Shown piece after piece: positions 7,965-10,041 of a stretch of DNA of 10,041 nucleotides. The stretch lies in assembly GCA_011391655.1 (NCBI GenBank), contig JAABQE010000240.1, positions 1 through 10,041 of the forward strand, written 5' to 3'. Origin of the DNA: Hydrogenophilales bacterium (GTDB lineage Bacteria > Pseudomonadota > Gammaproteobacteria > Burkholderiales > Thiobacillaceae). The notes beneath the pieces are model-generated. The model had not been told where the DNA came from and did no database searches. It saw only the letters and a list, made by a program, of their open reading frames with translations. The translations under genes were made by a program, and so were the position numbers. The first letter of the stretch is position 1; each line of letters begins with the position of its first letter.

Positions 7965-9331
7965 AAGAGGGGCGGGGTTTCACACCGATGGGATTGTTGT
8001 AATTGTTCGAGCAAATGGGATGCCAGGTCTTCAGGCAAATCATCCCAATCGAATCGCCAGGTCCAGTTGCCGTTGTCCGTGCCGGGCGTGTTCATGCGCG
8101 CCGCGCTGCCAAGGTGCAGCACATCCTGCAAGGTCAACATTGCCAGTTCAGCGCGACTGTGCAGCACGGTGGATATCATCGCATCCACGATCTGCTTGTC
8201 CGGCACCGCGTCCGATTCACCGAGACCCAGTTGCCAGCGCACGTGCTGACGCGCATGGTCCGGCAACGAATGCCACCAGCCCAGCACGGTATCGTTGTCA
8301 TGGGTGCCGGTGTAATACACCGTGTCAGGCTGCACATTTTCAGGCTTGTGCGGGTTGTCAGCATGGGCATCAAACGCAAATTGCAGGACAGCCATGCCCG
8401 GCAAGCCAAACTGATGGCGCAGCGCGGTGACATCCGGCGTGATGATGCCAAGATCTTCAGCCACCAGCGGCAATTCGCCCATTTCGTCGAGTACCGTTTG
8501 CAACAGCGCCGCACCGGGCGCGTCAACCCATTCACCGTGAATAGCGGTCGGTTCGCTGGCCGGAATCGTCCAGGCGGCCAGCAACCCGCGAAAGTGGTCG
8601 ATGCGCACCCAGTCAAACCACTCGAAATGTGCGCTCAGCCGCGCCCGCCACCAGGCAAAGCCATCGGCCTGCATCGCAGCCCAGTTGTAGTGGGGATTAC
8701 CCCAGCGCTGTCCGGTTTCGGAGAAGTAATCCGGCGGCACGCCCGCTACGACGGTGGGGTGGCCGTCGGCATCCAGCAGGAACAATTCACGCCGCGCCCA
8801 CACGTCGGCGCTGTCGTGCGCAACAAAAATCGGCATGTCGCCAAATAGCTGGATCCCGCGCTGCGCCGCTTCCGCGCGCAGTCCACGCCAGAACATGGCC
8901 GCACGAAACTGGGCGTGCATGATCTCGCGCAATTGATCGCCATGCGCGCGATCGAACGCCGCCAGCGTGGCTGGATCACGATCACGCAGCGCCTGCGGCC
9001 AGTCTGTCCAGGGCGCACCACCCTGTTCGGCCTTGATGACGATGAAGCGTGCGTAGTCGTCGAGCCAGTGGGCCTGCGCCCGGCGCCAAGGTGAAAAACG
9101 CCGCATATCAACGCGGAATCCGGCAGGAAACAGCGCCGGATTAACCGCGAATGCCGAGGCGCATTGATAGGGCGAGAGACCGGTCAGGGGCAGGCCAAGG
9201 GGCAGCATCTGCCACATGCTCACGCCCGCTGCCTGCAAAAAGTCCAGCCAGCGTCCGGCATCCGCCAAGGTGCCGGATGGCAACGAAGTCGGATGCAGCA
9301 ACAGGCCGGCACATCGCTTATGAAGGTTCAT
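7961..9331 (-). CDS. malQ: 4-alpha-glucanotransferase / amylomaltase (GH77)
   Basis: Transfers alpha-1,4-glucan segments between maltooligosaccharides (disproportionation), recycling the short chains left by phosphorolysis and releasing glucose. 456 residues, short for the family (about 500). Recognisable blocks: L-L-L-H-P-T-S-L-P (10-18), S-P-Y-Q (53-56), G-D-M-P-I-F-V-A (164-171), V-P-P-D-Y-F-S-E-T-G-Q (198-208), W-G-N-P. The catalytic triad is Asp245 in V-R-I-D-H-F-R-G, Glu292 in V-A-E-D-L-G, and Asp345 in G-T-H-D-N-D-T. The N-terminal G-x-G-D-L-G loop seen in most members is shortened to S-G-T-L-A-D-A-G, and the usual G-Y-G-D before S-P-Y-Q is L-T-G-L. Start: ATG at 9331 overlaps the upstream TGA (TGATG), with AGGA (9342-9339) seven bases away. 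glgB starts within its stop codon. Function as a transferase is likely; activity is not proven. Confidence 0.93.
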   Translation of the reverse strand: MNLHKRCAGLLLHPTSLPSGTLADAGRWLDFLQAAGVSMWQMLPLGLPLTGLSPYQCASAFAVNPALFPAGFRVDMRRFSPWRRAQAHWLDDYARFIVIKAEQGGAPWTDWPQALRDRDPATLAAFDRAHGDQLREIMHAQFRAAMFWRGLRAEAAQRGIQLFGDMPIFVAHDSADVWARRELFLLDADGHPTVVAGVPPDYFSETGQRWGNPHYNWAAMQADGFAWWRARLSAHFEWFDWVRIDHFRGLLAAWTIPASEPTAIHGEWVDAPGAALLQTVLDEMGELPLVAEDLGIITPDVTALRHQFGLPGMAVLQFAFDAHADNPHKPENVQPDTVYYTGTHDNDTVLGWWHSLPDHARQHVRWQLGLGESDAVPDKQIVDAMISTVLHSRAELAMLTLQDVLHLGSAARMNTPGTDNGNWTWRFDWDDLPEDLASHLLEQLQQSHRCETPPLL

Positions 9332-9333
9332 CA
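9331..9333 (-). other. TGATG junction GH57-malQ
   Basis: The GH57 stop TGA (9333-9331) shares its last A with the malQ ATG (9331-9329). With a proper AGGA seven bases upstream, malQ can be initiated both independently and by coupling to the upstream gene. Confidence 0.85.
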
Positions 9334-10041
9334 GGTATTCCTGCGCATGGTGCCAGCGTTTTCCGCCATGCCGCCGCCATGTGACAGCGGCACATCCAGC
9401 AAGGCGGGCGGTGCCACGCCGAGCAGGCGATACAACTCGCGCAACTGGGTGCGGTAGAGCTGCTCGAAATCACTCACGCTTCCCGCCGGGTTGTGATCGC
9501 CAAACCACCAGAACCAGTCCGAGCCTTCGCACACGGCAAGCTGGCGGATCGCCATGGCTTGATGATCCGCGTCGAGCTTGCCTGCCGCCAGGGTGCGGTC
9601 ATACGCCACTTTGGCCGCGACCAGATAATCCCAGCCGCGATTTTTGTCGGTTGAGCCGATCCAGGTCGAAAAGCTGCCATACACCCAACTGCCCGCAGCC
9701 AGCCGTTTCAAGGGCTTGGCCGGCGTATGCGCAGCCTGTTCGGCAAACGTGCTGACATTGAGGGTGGGGTGGCTGGACAAGCGCGAATAGAGCGCGTCCA
9801 GAAAGTAGTGGCCGTTATCCGGGTAATACTCCCAGGCATTTTCGCCGTCGAGAATGACCGAAACCACATGCTGGTTTGCGTTTTTGCCCAAAGAAACCGC
9901 AATGGTTTCCAGATGATGAATAAAGTCGCCCACTGCGTCATCGGCATGCCAGTCGCTGTATTTGAAACCAATCAAATCCGACAGCCCGTCGTCGCGAAAA
10001 AACACCCGGGTCTTGAAGCTGTCAACGAGCGTGGGGGAAAA
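9331..10041 (-). CDS. Glycoside hydrolase family 57, C-terminal part (5' end outside window)
   Basis: The frame is open to the right edge, so the last 236 residues are seen. The GTG at 10005 is internal: the residues before it (F-S-P-T-L-V-D-S-F-K-T-R) continue without a stop. Family blocks: F-F-R-D-D-G-L-S-D-L-I-G-F, L-D-G-E-N-A-W-E-Y-Y-P, S-W-V-Y-G-S-F-S-T-W-I-G, and E-G-S-D-W-F-W-W-F-G-D-H-N. These are typical of the COG1449-type GH57 proteins annotated as alpha-amylase/alpha-mannosidase. D-G-E resembles the fourth conserved region of GH57, whose Asp is the acid/base in characterised members; that assignment is inference. The nucleophile Glu region is off-window. The gene overlaps malQ by one base and heads the visible operon, so an alpha-glucan substrate is likely. 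Its exact reaction (amylase, glucanotransferase or debranching) cannot be told from this part. Confidence 0.88.
   Translation of the reverse strand, partial: FSPTLVDSFKTRVFFRDDGLSDLIGFKYSDWHADDAVGDFIHHLETIAVSLGKNANQHVVSVILDGENAWEYYPDNGHYFLDALYSRLSSHPTLNVSTFAEQAAHTPAKPLKRLAAGSWVYGSFSTWIGSTDKNRGWDYLVAAKVAYDRTLAAGKLDADHQAMAIRQLAVCEGSDWFWWFGDHNPAGSVSDFEQLYRTQLRELYRLLGVAPPALLDVPLSHGGGMAENAGTMRRNT

Noticed and set aside
8003..8848. Long + strand frame (281 codons) opposite malQ
   Set aside because: Antisense shadow; no recognisable domain or ribosome-binding site.
9252..9279. Inverted repeat around TCCGGCA/TGCCGGA in early malQ
   Set aside because: Seven perfect pairs plus a wobble and a ten-base loop in GC-rich coding sequence; plausible by chance and no associated signal.
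9331..10005. Complete small gene starting at GTG 10005
   Set aside because: The frame continues without stop to the window edge, and the residues just before the GTG belong to the same GH57 protein, so this is a truncated larger gene.

Overview
The window comes from a moderately GC-rich bacterial chromosome. Protein resemblance (PanD, RhlE, GlgP, GlgA and GlgB all close to E. coli-type enzymes) and gene style suggest a proteobacterium, most likely a betaproteobacterium of the Nitrosomonadales/Gallionella/Thiobacillus kind. That placement is inference, because no marker gene is present.

Layout: the left edge holds the last 81 codons of panD (aspartate 1-decarboxylase) on the + strand. Everything else is on the - strand. 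Converging on panD, with only 20 bases between the stop codons, is an rhlE-type DEAD-box RNA helicase (267-1568). Then, reading leftwards from the right edge, comes an alpha-glucan/glycogen operon: a GH57 glycoside hydrolase (right-truncated by the window), malQ (4-alpha-glucanotransferase), glgB (branching enzyme), glgA (glycogen synthase) and glgP (glycogen phosphorylase). The first two junctions overlap (TGATG, ATGA), so GH57-malQ-glgB are probably translationally coupled. glgA and glgP follow after gaps of 55 and 40 bases and share a 17-base leader motif. A 130-base gap with a strong inverted repeat separates glgP from the helicase.

The genes form a storage-polysaccharide module. GlgA elongates alpha-1,4 chains from ADP-glucose and GlgB branches them. 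GlgP releases glucose-1-phosphate, MalQ reshuffles the short maltooligosaccharides, and the GH57 enzyme probably acts on alpha-glucan too. Neither glgC (ADP-glucose supply) nor glgX/GH13 debranching enzyme lies in the window. PanD and the helicase have no obvious functional link to the operon.

The gene families are all well known and I see no undescribed enzymatic system, mobile element, CRISPR array or RNA gene. The items worth a second look are small: the leader motif shared by glgA and glgP, an 11-bp tandem repeat across the glgA stop, the large inverted repeat upstream of the helicase, a perfect 11-bp hairpin early in glgB, an in-frame 12-bp repeat expansion in the helicase, and an atypical MalQ N-terminus. 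There is no gene-free stretch over 300 bases.
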